Assembly (NCBI RefSeq): GCF_001570485.1
Contig: NZ_BCTA01000026.1
Coordinates: forward strand, 186,001-250,000
Length of the DNA: 64,000 nucleotides
Origin: Mycolicibacterium novocastrense
GTDB lineage: Bacteria; Actinomycetota; Actinomycetes; Mycobacteriales; Mycobacteriaceae
Direction: 5' to 3'
Positions 38,679-51,003 of this stretch are shown one piece after another. Position numbers and translations under genes: made by a program. Position 1 is the first letter of the stretch; every line of letters starts with the position of its first letter. The notes beneath the pieces were generated by a model. It did not search any database and was not told the origin of the DNA. It saw nothing but the letters and a program-made list of their open reading frames with translations.

Positions 38679-39578
38679 TTAAGCGCCGGGTGCGGGTGCC
38701 GGCACGGGGGCCGGAACCGGGGGCACCGCAGGTGCGCCGGGCGGCTTGGCCGCCGACATGATCGCCGGCATCACCATGCCCTTGAGCAGGTCGATCGCCT
38801 GCCCCGCGCCGAGCTGATCGGCCATGCTGGACAGCTCGCCGATGATTCCGCCGCTGCCGGAGGTGCCGGTGGCCGCGGGCATCGTCGCCAGCGAGGGATC
38901 GCCGAGGATCGGATAGGTGCCTGCGGCCGGATCCAGCCCGATCGGCGCCGCGATCGGCACCTCGCTGGGAGCCGGCAACCCGGTGGCCGACGAGATCGGC
39001 GTGGCGCCGAGCGCCGGATCGGTCAGCGCCGGCGGCGTCGACAGTCCGGGCGTGGTCAGTCCCGGCGTGGTCAGGCCGGCGTCACCGGTCGGGCTGGTCA
39101 GTGCCGGGCTGGTCAGCGCGGGGTTGGTCAACGCCGGATCGGTCAGTGAAGGTGCGGTCGCGGTGACACCGGGAACCGTCGCGCTCGGGGCCGTCAGGCT
39201 CGGAGCCGTCAGGCCGGGCGTGCTGAGCCCGGGCGCGGTCAGGCTGGGCGACGTCAACTCGGGCGTGGTCAGCGCCGGTGTGGTCAGCCCCGGAGACGTC
39301 AGCGTGGTGGGCGAACTCGATCCCGTCCCGGTCAGCATTCCGGTCGGCATCGGCGGAAGGTTGATGCCGAACTGCGAGAGGCCCTGGGACAGGGCGGACA
39401 TCAGCTCGTTCGGAAGATCGGTGATCGTTGCCGCCTGGACGAATTCGCGGTGCTGGGGGGCCGGCTTGGTGGCCTCCGACAGCTCGGTCACGGCGACTAC
39501 TGCAGCGGGACTCGCGACTGCCAAGGCCAGGACTGCGCTCGTGGCTGTCGACAGCCTGCGTCGACGTCGGTTCGGCAC
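38679..39578 (-). CDS. erp: Exported repetitive protein Erp
   Basis: The 299-residue protein has a basic N-terminus and a signal peptide (PNRRRRRLSTATSAVLALAV, cut near residue 30). The central region (about 85-200) is made of T-S-P-x-L/T-A-P-x-L/T-T-P-G-L pentapeptides, the degenerate PGLTS repeats that define Erp. A C-terminal domain with SSMADQLGAGQAIDLLKGMVMPAIM and a Pro/Ala tail follows. Erp (PirG, Rv3810) is a mycobacterium-specific surface protein needed for envelope integrity and virulence; repeat number varies between species. The GTG has a GAGGAGA ribosome site. It is divergent from glf, as in M. tuberculosis. Confidence 0.94.
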   Translation of the reverse strand: MPNRRRRRLSTATSAVLALAVASPAAVVAVTELSEATKPAPQHREFVQAATITDLPNELMSALSQGLSQFGINLPPMPTGMLTGTGSSSPTTLTSPGLTTPALTTPELTSPSLTAPGLSTPGLTAPSLTAPSATVPGVTATAPSLTDPALTNPALTSPALTSPTGDAGLTTPGLTTPGLSTPPALTDPALGATPISSATGLPAPSEVPIAAPIGLDPAAGTYPILGDPSLATMPAATGTSGSGGIIGELSSMADQLGAGQAIDLLKGMVMPAIMSAAKPPGAPAVPPVPAPVPAPAPGA

Positions 39579-39727
39579 GGAAGTCTCCTCAATACATGGG
39601 CTACGACTATTAGTGGTCGCTTTGTGGTTCGGCTAGGCGATTCAGGTGAACAGCCCAGGTCGTGCGCTGTCGGTAGTCGGAACCGACGTGATCGACGGTA
39701 CTGGTGTGACTTCTGAGGCGAAAGTGA

Positions 39728-43006
<3,279 letters not shown>

Positions 43007-43014
<8 letters not shown>

Positions 43015-43579
43015 GAGCTCGCTCCTGCGCCCTGCGGGCGAGGACCCGGCTCTTCGCCCGCGAGACCAGCGCGGCGAGGAGGCCGCTCTGGTCGCGGTGC
43101 AGTCCGCGCTCGGTGACCGCCCCGCGGTCCTGTCGGTCGCGCGCGCACTGTCCCATTTCGGCGAGCACAGCCTGGGGTGGTTGGCAATCTCCCTGTTGGG
43201 AGCGCTCTTTCAGGCCGACCGTCGGCGTGGGTGGCTGACCGCGGGCGCCGGTGCGTTCGCCGCACACGCCGCCGCGGTGCTGATCAAGCGGGTGGTCCGC
43301 CGCGAACGACCGCACCACCCCGCGATCTCGGTCAACGTGGGCACGCCGAGCCGATTGAGCTTCCCGTCCGCGCACGCGACGTCGACCACGGCGGCGTCGG
43401 TGCTGATGGCCAGGGTCACCGGGCTGCCGCTGCCGGCGCTGCTGGTGCCACCGATGGCGTTGTCGCGGTTGGTGCTCGGCGTGCATTACCCCAGCGACGT
43501 GCTCACCGGCATCGCGGTCGGGGCCGTCGTCGCCAAGGCCGTCGGCACGGCGGCCGACCGCGCCGAAGGGAACGCATGA
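43007..43579 (+). CDS. PAP2-family decaprenylphosphoryl-5-phosphoribose phosphatase (Rv3807c-like)
   Basis: The 190-residue membrane protein has the three PAP2 phosphatase motifs KRVVRRERPHH, PSAHATSTTAAS and SRLVLGVHYPSDVLTG, and four or five hydrophobic segments. In M. tuberculosis Rv3807c is proposed to remove the 5-phosphate from the UbiA product decaprenylphosphoryl-5-phosphoribose on the way to the arabinose donor DPA. The position between glfT2 and ubiA, with 8-bp and 4-bp overlaps, fits that. The start overlaps the glfT2 stop. The N-terminal 30 residues are polar. Confidence 0.9.
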
Positions 43580-44532
43580 GCATCTCCAGTGACAGCAGCG
43601 CAGAGAGCGTACGGCCTATGAGCGAACAACCGGCACCGCAGAAGGGGCCGCCGCGCAACGTCGCGACGGGTCTTATCAAGGCGATCCGCCCACGGCAGTG
43701 GGTGAAGAACCTGCTCGTTCTGGCCGCGCCGATCGCCTCCCTCGGCGGCGACGTCCAATACGACTACGGCGGCGTCGCGGTCAACATTCTCATCGCGTTC
43801 GTGTCGTTCTCGTTGGCGGCCTCTTCGATCTATCTCGTCAACGACGCGCGCGACGTGGAGGCCGACCGTCAGCATCCCACGAAGCGGTTCCGGCCGATCG
43901 CGGCCGGCGTGGTGCCGGAATGGTTGGCCTACACCGCATCTGTTGTGTTGGCGGCTGCGGCGCTCGGTATCTCCGTTCTCGCGTCGCTGAACCTGACGGT
44001 GGTCATCGCGGTCTACATCGCGATGCAGTTGGCGTACTGCTTCGGGCTCAAGCACCAGGCGGTGCTCGACATCTGCATCGTGTCGTCGGCATACCTGATC
44101 CGCGCCATCGCCGGCGGCGCCGCGGCGGGCATCCCGCTGTCGCAGTGGTTCCTGCTCGTGATGACGTTCGGTTCGCTGTTCATGGTGGCCGGCAAGCGGT
44201 ACGCCGAACTGCAACTCGCCGAACGCACAGGCGCCAAGATCCGAAAGTCTCTGGAGAGTTATACGGCGTCGTATCTGCGCTTCGTGTGGACGTTGTCGGC
44301 CACCGCGATGGTGCTCTGTTACGGCCTGTGGGCCTTCGAACGCGACGGGTCCACCGCGTCGTGGTATGCGGTCACGATCATTCCGATCACCATCGCCATC
44401 CTTCGGTACGCGGTCGACGTCGACGGCGGATTGGCCGGGGAGCCCGAGGAGATCGCGCTCAAAGACCGGGTTCTGCAGCTGCTGCTGCTGGCGTGGATCG
44501 GGACCATCGGTGCCGCCGTCTTCCTCAGCTGA
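43576..44532 (+). CDS. ubiA: Decaprenyl-phosphate 5-phosphoribosyltransferase (DPPR synthase)
   Basis: The 318-residue UbiA-superfamily membrane enzyme has a polar N-terminus, IRPRQWVKNLLVL, the Asp-rich motif YLVNDARDVEADRQHP (NDxxDxxxD, binds Mg and phosphoribosyl pyrophosphate) and a second conserved loop YCFGLKHQAVLDICIVSSAYLIRAIAGG. It has about nine helices. It transfers phosphoribose to decaprenyl phosphate, the first step to DPA, the arabinose donor of arabinogalactan and LAM (Rv3806c). The ATG overlaps the previous stop by 4 bp; an in-frame ATG at 43618 would give a protein closer in length to M. tuberculosis. Mutations here cause ethambutol resistance in M. tuberculosis. Confidence 0.95.
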   Translation: MSISSDSSAESVRPMSEQPAPQKGPPRNVATGLIKAIRPRQWVKNLLVLAAPIASLGGDVQYDYGGVAVNILIAFVSFSLAASSIYLVNDARDVEADRQHPTKRFRPIAAGVVPEWLAYTASVVLAAAALGISVLASLNLTVVIAVYIAMQLAYCFGLKHQAVLDICIVSSAYLIRAIAGGAAAGIPLSQWFLLVMTFGSLFMVAGKRYAELQLAERTGAKIRKSLESYTASYLRFVWTLSATAMVLCYGLWAFERDGSTASWYAVTIIPITIAILRYAVDVDGGLAGEPEEIALKDRVLQLLLLAWIGTIGAAVFLS

Positions 44533-46582
44533 GACCCTCCGCCCGCCGGCGCCGGGCGGATGGGTCGGTGAGATCGAACGCAGCCTCGCCCGCTGGCCCG
44601 CGTTCCGGTACGACAACACGGTCCGGATCAGCCTGTGGCTCAGCGTGCTGGTGGTCGTGGTGCTGTTCGGTTGGGGGGCGTGGCAGCGGCGCTGGATCGC
44701 CGACGACGGCCTGATCGTGCTGCGCACCGTCCGAAACCTGTTGGCAGGCAACGGCCCGGTGTTCAACGCCGGTGAGCGCGTCGAGGCCAACACCTCGACC
44801 GTGTGGACCTACCTGGTCTACCTCGGCGCGCTGGTCGGCGGCTCCGTGCGGTTGGAGTACGTCGTGCTCGTTTTGGCGCTGGTGCTCAGCCTGGCGGGCG
44901 TGGCCCTGGTGATGTTGGGCACCGGACGGTTGTACGCGCCGAGCCTGCAAGGCAGGCGTGCGTTGATGCTGCCTGCCGGCGTACTGGTCTACATCGCGCT
45001 TCCGCCCGCGCGCGACTTCGCCACCTCCGGTCTCGAAAACGGTTTGGTGCTGGCGTATCTGGGTCTGCTGTGGTGGATGATGGTGTGCTGGTCCCAGCAG
45101 CCGCGCGGCCACCGCACCACCGCGCCTCTCCCGCGCGCAGGCGCACCGACGATCCGCCGACAACCCCTGGCAACCCAGACGTCACGCCCGGACAGTCGAA
45201 CCTTCGACGTCGCACTGGCTTTCGTTGCCGGCCTGAGCGTGCTGATCCGGCCCGAGCTGGCGTTGATCGGCGGGTCCGCCCTCGTGATGATGCTGATCGC
45301 GGCACGCGATTGGCGTCGCCGCGCGGTGATCGTCGTCGCCGGCGGCCTGCTTCCGGTGGCCTACCAGATTTTCCGGATGGGCTACTACGGCCTGGTGGTT
45401 CCCAACACCGCGGTGGCCAAGGACGCGAGTGGCGCGAAGTGGTCGCAGGGCTTCGTCTACTTGGCGAACTTCAACCAGCCCTACCTGTTGTGGGCGCCGG
45501 CGATCCTGCTCGCCGGGCTCGCTGGGGTCGTGTGGGTCATCCGCGGCCGTCCCCGTCCGAACCGCGGTGCGTTGGCCGCTGGCTCCGGGCGCATGGCGCG
45601 GATGGTGCAGAGCCCCGCCGCGGTGGTGATCTTCTTCCTCGTCAGCGGTCTGCTGCAGGCGATCTACTGGATCCGTCAGGGTGGGGACTTCATGCACGGC
45701 AGGGTGCTTCTCACACCGCTGTTCGTCATGCTGGCGCCGATCGCGGTGATCCCTGTGGTACTTCCCGACGAGACCCGGATGGCGCGCGGCGCGGGCTATC
45801 TGTTCGTCGGCGCCACCGCCGTGTTGTGGCTGGCGGTCGCGGGATGGGCGCTGTGGGCGGCCAATTCGCCGGGAATGGGCCGCGACGCCACCCGCGTCAC
45901 GTACTCCGGAATCGTCGACGAGCGGCGGTTCTACTCCCAGGCCACCGGCCATGCCCACCCGCTGACCGCCGCGGACTACCTCGACTATCCGCGGATGCGC
46001 GCCGTGCTCCAGGCGTTGGAGAACACCCCCGACGGTGCGCTGTTGCTGCCGTCGGGCAACTACGACCAGTGGGACGTGGTGCCCGCGCTGCCGCCGCCAC
46101 CGGATGCGCCGGACGATTACCGAGGCCCGCACACGGTCTTCTTCACCAATCTCGGCATGCTGGGCATGAACGTCGGGCTCGACGTCCGGGTCATCGACCA
46201 GATCGGGCTGGCCAATCCGTTGGCCGCACACACCGAGCGCCTCGAGGACGGCCGAATCGGCCACGACAAGAACTTGTTCCCCGACTGGGCGATCGCGGAG
46301 GGGCCGTTTCTCAAAGAGCCGCCGTTCATTCCGGGTTACATCGACGAGGACTGGGTCAGGCAGGCCGAGGTGGCGCTGGAATGCCCGGAGACCGACGCGA
46401 TGCTGAACTCTGTGCGCGGCCCGATGACGCCGCGGCGGTTCCTGTCCAACCTCGTGCACGCCTACCAGTTCACGCAGTACCGGATCGACCGCGTCCCTCT
46501 CTACGAGCTCGCACGCTGCGGGTTGCCGGTGCCGGAACCGGTATCCGAGCCGTACACGGGGATGCCCGCCACGGGTCCGTAA
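44510..46582 (+). CDS. aftB: Terminal beta-(1-2)-arabinofuranosyltransferase AftB
   Basis: This GT-C membrane glycosyltransferase adds the terminal beta-(1-2)-arabinofuranose residues that later carry mycolates. The first extracellular loop has the Asp pair in GAWQRRWIADDGLIVLRTVRNLLAGNGPVFN, and about nine helices follow. The C-terminal periplasmic domain contains GRDATRVTYSGIVDERRFYSQATGHAHPLTAADYLDYPRM, nearly identical to M. tuberculosis Rv3805c. No start codon is found between the ubiA stop and the conserved VRISLW. I therefore use the GTG at 44510, which overlaps ubiA by 23 bp and gives 690 residues; the next in-frame GTG (44645) would cut into the first helix. Confidence 0.92.
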   Translation: MPPSSSAETLRPPAPGGWVGEIERSLARWPAFRYDNTVRISLWLSVLVVVVLFGWGAWQRRWIADDGLIVLRTVRNLLAGNGPVFNAGERVEANTSTVWTYLVYLGALVGGSVRLEYVVLVLALVLSLAGVALVMLGTGRLYAPSLQGRRALMLPAGVLVYIALPPARDFATSGLENGLVLAYLGLLWWMMVCWSQQPRGHRTTAPLPRAGAPTIRRQPLATQTSRPDSRTFDVALAFVAGLSVLIRPELALIGGSALVMMLIAARDWRRRAVIVVAGGLLPVAYQIFRMGYYGLVVPNTAVAKDASGAKWSQGFVYLANFNQPYLLWAPAILLAGLAGVVWVIRGRPRPNRGALAAGSGRMARMVQSPAAVVIFFLVSGLLQAIYWIRQGGDFMHGRVLLTPLFVMLAPIAVIPVVLPDETRMARGAGYLFVGATAVLWLAVAGWALWAANSPGMGRDATRVTYSGIVDERRFYSQATGHAHPLTAADYLDYPRMRAVLQALENTPDGALLLPSGNYDQWDVVPALPPPPDAPDDYRGPHTVFFTNLGMLGMNVGLDVRVIDQIGLANPLAAHTERLEDGRIGHDKNLFPDWAIAEGPFLKEPPFIPGYIDEDWVRQAEVALECPETDAMLNSVRGPMTPRRFLSNLVHAYQFTQYRIDRVPLYELARCGLPVPEPVSEPYTGMPATGP

Positions 46583-46650
46583 CGCCGCGACCCCTCTGCG
46601 CCGATAGACAGACGCGAACTGCTCCTTCGCGGGGCCCGAGATACGAACGG

Positions 46651-47107
46651 ATGGACCGACCTGTGCGAACCTGGCTTCGCCGCGCGCTGGCGGTCGGTGC
46701 GGTGCCGCACGCCGGCGCGTTCTCCTGTGCGGGACTTCCCAACGAGTACCTGGCGGCCCACCACCCGCATCAGTTCGCTTATGCGGAGTCACTTTCGGGG
46801 TTCCTGAACGCGTCGGCGCCGTCGATGCCGCAGGTGATCCGGGACAGGTTGGCGGCCAACAACACTCGGCTGTGGATTCACTGTGCGCCAGGCGGATCCG
46901 CGCCACCGGACGCGGGTGCCGACAGCCTGGAATCGATGGCGGTCAAGACCAACAAAGACTTCCAGACGGCCTACCTGACGGGCCGGAGGAAACCACGCCA
47001 CGTTCGAATTCCCTTCCGGGGGAAAACACGCGTGGCCGTACTGGGGTGCGCAACTGCAAGCCCTGAAACCCGACCTGGTCACCACACTCCGAGGCGGAGC
47101 GGCGTGA
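46651..47107 (+). pseudogene. Decayed antigen 85 (mycolyltransferase) gene with internal deletion and frameshift
   Basis: The first frame reads from an ATG through FSCAGLPNEYL (mature N-terminus of Ag85) straight into HHPHQFAYAESLSGFLNASAPS, a segment that lies about 110 residues later in intact Ag85. It continues with IRDRLAANNTRLWIHCAPGG and [17 protein letters not shown]. Near base 46980 the frame shifts by one; the new frame gives [32 protein letters not shown] and a stop at 47105. The catalytic Ser region ([10 protein letters not shown]) is missing. It lies between aftB and the intact fbpA and is a dead paralogue, not a recent copy, since it differs widely from fbpA. Confidence 0.85.
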
Positions 47108-47224
47108 CCAGGGTCGACATCTCTCGAATGGGAAGATCACGCCGACGTGTGGTTGACTGCACGGGTTACGCGGCTTGCCTGAGGGGCGGTTCCGCGTGCG
47201 GCATACAACAGATGGGATAGATGA

Positions 47225-48277
<1,053 letters not shown>

Positions 48278-48296
48278 CGGCAATAGGTTCATAGTT

Positions 48297-48337
48297 GGCG
48301 GCGGCGATCCTGCGGGGTCGCCGCCGTCGGCTTTTTC
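48297..48337 (+). terminator. Intrinsic terminator after fbpA
   Basis: CGGCGGCGA (48299-48307) pairs with TCGCCGCCG (48318-48326) around a 10-nt loop and is followed by GGCTTTTT (48329-48336). It stands 20 bp after the fbpA stop and is the clearest U-tailed terminator of the window. Confidence 0.88.
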
Positions 48338-48411
48338 GGACCACGCCCGCGCCGGTGTGTGATTGACTACCTCGCGCGGGGACAGCAGACCAATGTGAGG
48401 TGGGCGAGCCG

Positions 48412-49299
48412 ATGCAGGGGATCTTCCGGGCGATCTTGACCGTGGCGCTGGCCGCCGGCTTGTGGACCGCGGGTACGGCGCTCGCGCCGAAGGCCGAGGC
48501 GCAAGTCGAGATGCTGATGGTGCCGTCGGCGGCGATGGGACGCGACATCCCCGTCGCCTTCCAAGGCGGAGGCCCGCACGCGGTCGTGCTGCTCGACGCG
48601 TTCAATGCCGCGCCCGACGTCAGCAACTGGGTCACCGCGGGCAACGCGATGAACACCCTCGCGGGTAAGGGCATCTCGGTGGCCGCACCCGCGGGCGGCG
48701 CGTGGAGTATGTACACCAACTGGGAGCTCGACGGCAGCAAGCAGTGGGAGACGTTCCTGGCCGACGAGCTGCCGAACTGGTTGGCCGCCAACAAGGGCCT
48801 GGCGCCGTCGGGGCACGGCATCGTCGGTGCGGCGCAGGGCGGCTACGGCGCGATGGCGATGGCGACCTTCCATCCGGACCGCTACCGCTTCGCCGGCTCC
48901 CTGTCCGGCTTCCTGACCCCCGAACGCACCGGCGTCGACGGCGCCATCACCGCCGGGCTGGCGCAGTTCGGCGGAGTCGAGACCCGCAACATGTGGGGAC
49001 TGCCACAGCTGGGACGGTGGAAGTGGCATTCGCCCAACGTCCATGTGCAGTTGCTGGCCGACAACAACACCCGGCTGTGGGTGTGGAGCGCGCCGGCCGG
49101 CGGGTGCACCGATCCCCCCGCGATGATCGGCTACTGCGACATCGCACAGGGCACCAATCGCGAGTTCTACCAGCACTACCGCTCGGTCGGCGGCAAGAAC
49201 GGACACTTCGACTTCCCGACCAGCGGGACCCACGACTGGGGTTCGTGGAGCGGTCAGCTCGCGGCCATGAGCGGCGAATTGGCGGCGACGATCGCTTAG
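48412..49299 (+). CDS. fbpD: MPT51/FbpD, non-catalytic antigen 85 relative
   Basis: This secreted protein of about 295 residues has a signal peptide (QGIFRAILTVALAAGLWTAG, cut near AEA) and an Ag85-like fold: EMLMVPSAAMGRDIPVAF, AVVLLDAFNAAPDVSNWVTAG, KQWETFLADELPNWLAAN. The nucleophile region reads GIVGAAQGGYGAM, so the catalytic Ser of GLSMxG is replaced and mycolyltransferase activity is not expected, as in M. tuberculosis MPT51 (Rv3803c). A role in binding fibronectin or wall ligands is reported for the family. I use the ATG at 48412, preceded by an AGGTGGG site; a GTG at 48400 is in frame. Confidence 0.93.
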   Translation: MQGIFRAILTVALAAGLWTAGTALAPKAEAQVEMLMVPSAAMGRDIPVAFQGGGPHAVVLLDAFNAAPDVSNWVTAGNAMNTLAGKGISVAAPAGGAWSMYTNWELDGSKQWETFLADELPNWLAANKGLAPSGHGIVGAAQGGYGAMAMATFHPDRYRFAGSLSGFLTPERTGVDGAITAGLAQFGGVETRNMWGLPQLGRWKWHSPNVHVQLLADNNTRLWVWSAPAGGCTDPPAMIGYCDIAQGTNREFYQHYRSVGGKNGHFDFPTSGTHDWGSWSGQLAAMSGELAATIA

Positions 49300-49356
49300 C
49301 CGGCGACCCGCTGTTCAGAACCGGGCCCGCACGTCGGCAGCCGGTACCTTGGAGGA

Positions 49357-49812
49357 GTGCAACGCTCGGTACGGACGACTGCGGCAGGGTCGCTGCTGAT
49401 AGCTTCGGCGACGGCGTTGTTGACCGGTTGTTCGGGTCCCGACGTCATGGCTGCCATGGGTTTGCCGACGTCGGAGGCGGCGCCCGCACCCGGCCAGCCG
49501 AGCGAGCCGACGGCCCCACCGTCGGCCACCGGGCACTCCAACACGCTCGTGCTGACCGATCGGCAAAAGGGCTATCTCGACGCGCTCACGTCGGCCGGGG
49601 TGACGCCGTCCAGCGATCTGCTTGCGCTGCGCATCGGGTCGTACGTGTGCCAGGCCCGCGCCGCCAGGCACGACGACCAGAAGGTCTGGGATTCGATCTA
49701 TCCGCTTGTGCGCGGCGATGCGATGGATCACATCTCCGGTAGGAAGCCGACCGTCAACGTGCACGCGGCGACCGCCGATTACATTCGCATCGCAACCGAA
49801 CGACTCTGCTAG
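49357..49812 (+). CDS. DUF732-type lipoprotein
   Basis: The 151-residue protein starts with a lipoprotein signal (VRTTAAGSLLIASATALLTGCSG; lipobox LLTGC at about residue 25), so it is lipid-anchored outside the membrane. A Pro/Ala-rich linker follows, then a small helical DUF732 domain (TDRQKGYLDALTSAGVTPSSDLLALRIGSYVCQARAARHDDQKVWDSIYPLV) with two cysteines likely disulfide-bonded (near residues 107 and 151). Function unknown; mycobacteria have many copies. The GTG follows a GGAGGA site. It lies 18 bp before culp6, probably in one operon, an addition compared with M. tuberculosis. Confidence 0.85.
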   Translation: MQRSVRTTAAGSLLIASATALLTGCSGPDVMAAMGLPTSEAAPAPGQPSEPTAPPSATGHSNTLVLTDRQKGYLDALTSAGVTPSSDLLALRIGSYVCQARAARHDDQKVWDSIYPLVRGDAMDHISGRKPTVNVHAATADYIRIATERLC

Positions 49813-49830
49813 CAGGAGCCCAACCGATAC

Positions 49831-50835
49831 ATGGCCACTACCAACCGGCGGAAACGCCACCGTATCCTCGCGCTCGTCGCGGCCGGCGCGATGGCGCTCG
49901 TGGTGGTGTTGCTCATCATCATCGTCGTGGTGATCCTGAGGAAGCCCGAGGGCCCGACCGGGGTCCCGCCCACGGCCGTGCCGCCGACCGGGATCAGCCC
50001 GACCAAGAAGCCGCGGCCGGAGTTCCAGGATGCGAGCTGCCCCGATGTGCAGATGATCTCGGTTCCGGGCACGTGGGAGTCCTCACCGCAACTCGACCCG
50101 TTCAACCCGACTCAGTTCCCGATCGCGCTGCTGCTGGGGGTCACCAACCCGATCCGCGGGCAGTTCGCGACCGACCGGCTCGAGGTGTTCACCGTCCCGT
50201 ACACGGCGCAGTTTCACAATCCGTTCTCGCAGGACGGCCAGATGACCTACAACGACAGCCGCGCCGAGGGCTTCAACGCGACGGTCAAGGCCATGACGGA
50301 GATGAACGAGCGCTGCCCGCTGACCAGTTATGTGATCGTCGGGTTCTCCCAGGGCGCCGTCATCGCCGGTGACATCGCCAGCGATATCGGCAACGGGCGC
50401 GGCCCCGTCGACGAGGACCTGGTGCTGGGTGTGACGTTGATCGCCGACGGCCGCCGGCAGACCGGCGTCGGGGTGGACGTGGGACCCAGTCCGCCGGGTC
50501 AGGGCGCCGAGATCACGCTGCGCGATGTGCCCATGCTCGACGGTATGGGCCTGGCCATGACGGGCCCGCGGCCCGGCGGGTTCGGCATGCTCAACGATCG
50601 CGTCAAGGAGATCTGCGCGCCCGGCGACCTGATCTGCTCGGCGCCGCCGGAGGCGTTCAACATCATGAACCTGCCCAAGACCATCGACATCCTGCTCGGC
50701 GGTGCGGGGCAACCGATTCACGCGATGTACGCCACCACGCAGTTCTGGAATCTCGACGGGCTGTCGGCCACCCAGTGGACCCAGCGCTGGGCGCAGGAAT
50801 TGATCGATAACGCCCCGCAGCCGAAACATGGCTGA
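49831..50835 (+). CDS. culp6: Cutinase-like phospholipase/thioesterase Culp6 (Rv3802c)
   Basis: The 334-residue protein has a short basic N-terminus, one transmembrane helix ([14 protein letters not shown], about 22-36), a Pro-rich linker and a cutinase-fold hydrolase. The nucleophile is Ser in [19 protein letters not shown] (GxSxG), with the Asp in [13 protein letters not shown] and the His in QPIHAMYA. Rv3802c has phospholipase A and thioesterase activity, is essential and is conserved in all mycolate producers between fbpD and fadD32. It is inhibited by tetrahydrolipstatin. The start ATG follows AGGAGCC. An AT-rich promoter region separates it from fadD32. Confidence 0.94.
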   Translation: MATTNRRKRHRILALVAAGAMALVVVLLIIIVVVILRKPEGPTGVPPTAVPPTGISPTKKPRPEFQDASCPDVQMISVPGTWESSPQLDPFNPTQFPIALLLGVTNPIRGQFATDRLEVFTVPYTAQFHNPFSQDGQMTYNDSRAEGFNATVKAMTEMNERCPLTSYVIVGFSQGAVIAGDIASDIGNGRGPVDEDLVLGVTLIADGRRQTGVGVDVGPSPPGQGAEITLRDVPMLDGMGLAMTGPRPGGFGMLNDRVKEICAPGDLICSAPPEAFNIMNLPKTIDILLGGAGQPIHAMYATTQFWNLDGLSATQWTQRWAQELIDNAPQPKHG

Positions 50836-51003
50836 CCTGTGACCAGACCTGATTTGGACGGCGACAGCACGTCCCCTAACATTAAGAAAAAACTAAGAGC
50901 ATTTAGTGGATAGCCGACCGGTACGATTTTGCGGGGGTTGGGGGCGGCTCGGGGATCATGCGATTCGGCATCCAGAAGTGTGTGCCGTTGACAGGAGAGT
51001 GCG
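50836..51003 (+). promoter_or_regulatory. AT-rich promoter region of the fadD32-pks13-accD4 operon
   Basis: This 168-bp gap contains the unusually AT-rich segment 50878-50910 (ACATTAAGAAAAAACTAAG...) and a -10-like TACGAT at 50922-50927. An AGGAGAG ribosome site directly precedes the fadD32 ATG. It is the only sizeable gap from fbpD to accD4 and should hold the operon promoter; the -35 element is not clear. Confidence 0.5.

Noticed and set aside
38870..39330. Regular repeats that could look like a CRISPR or satellite array
   Set aside because: They are degenerate TSPxL/TAPxL codon repeats within erp, in frame, without constant repeats and unique spacers.
44803..46582. Long frame overlapping aftB in another phase and running into the Ag85 remnant
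   Set aside because: The first part is a shadow of aftB; only the last part (from 46651) is meaningful, as the decayed Ag85 gene.
46651..47107. A short intact mycolyltransferase
   Set aside because: The nucleophile segment is absent and the frame changes near 46980, so it cannot be a working enzyme.
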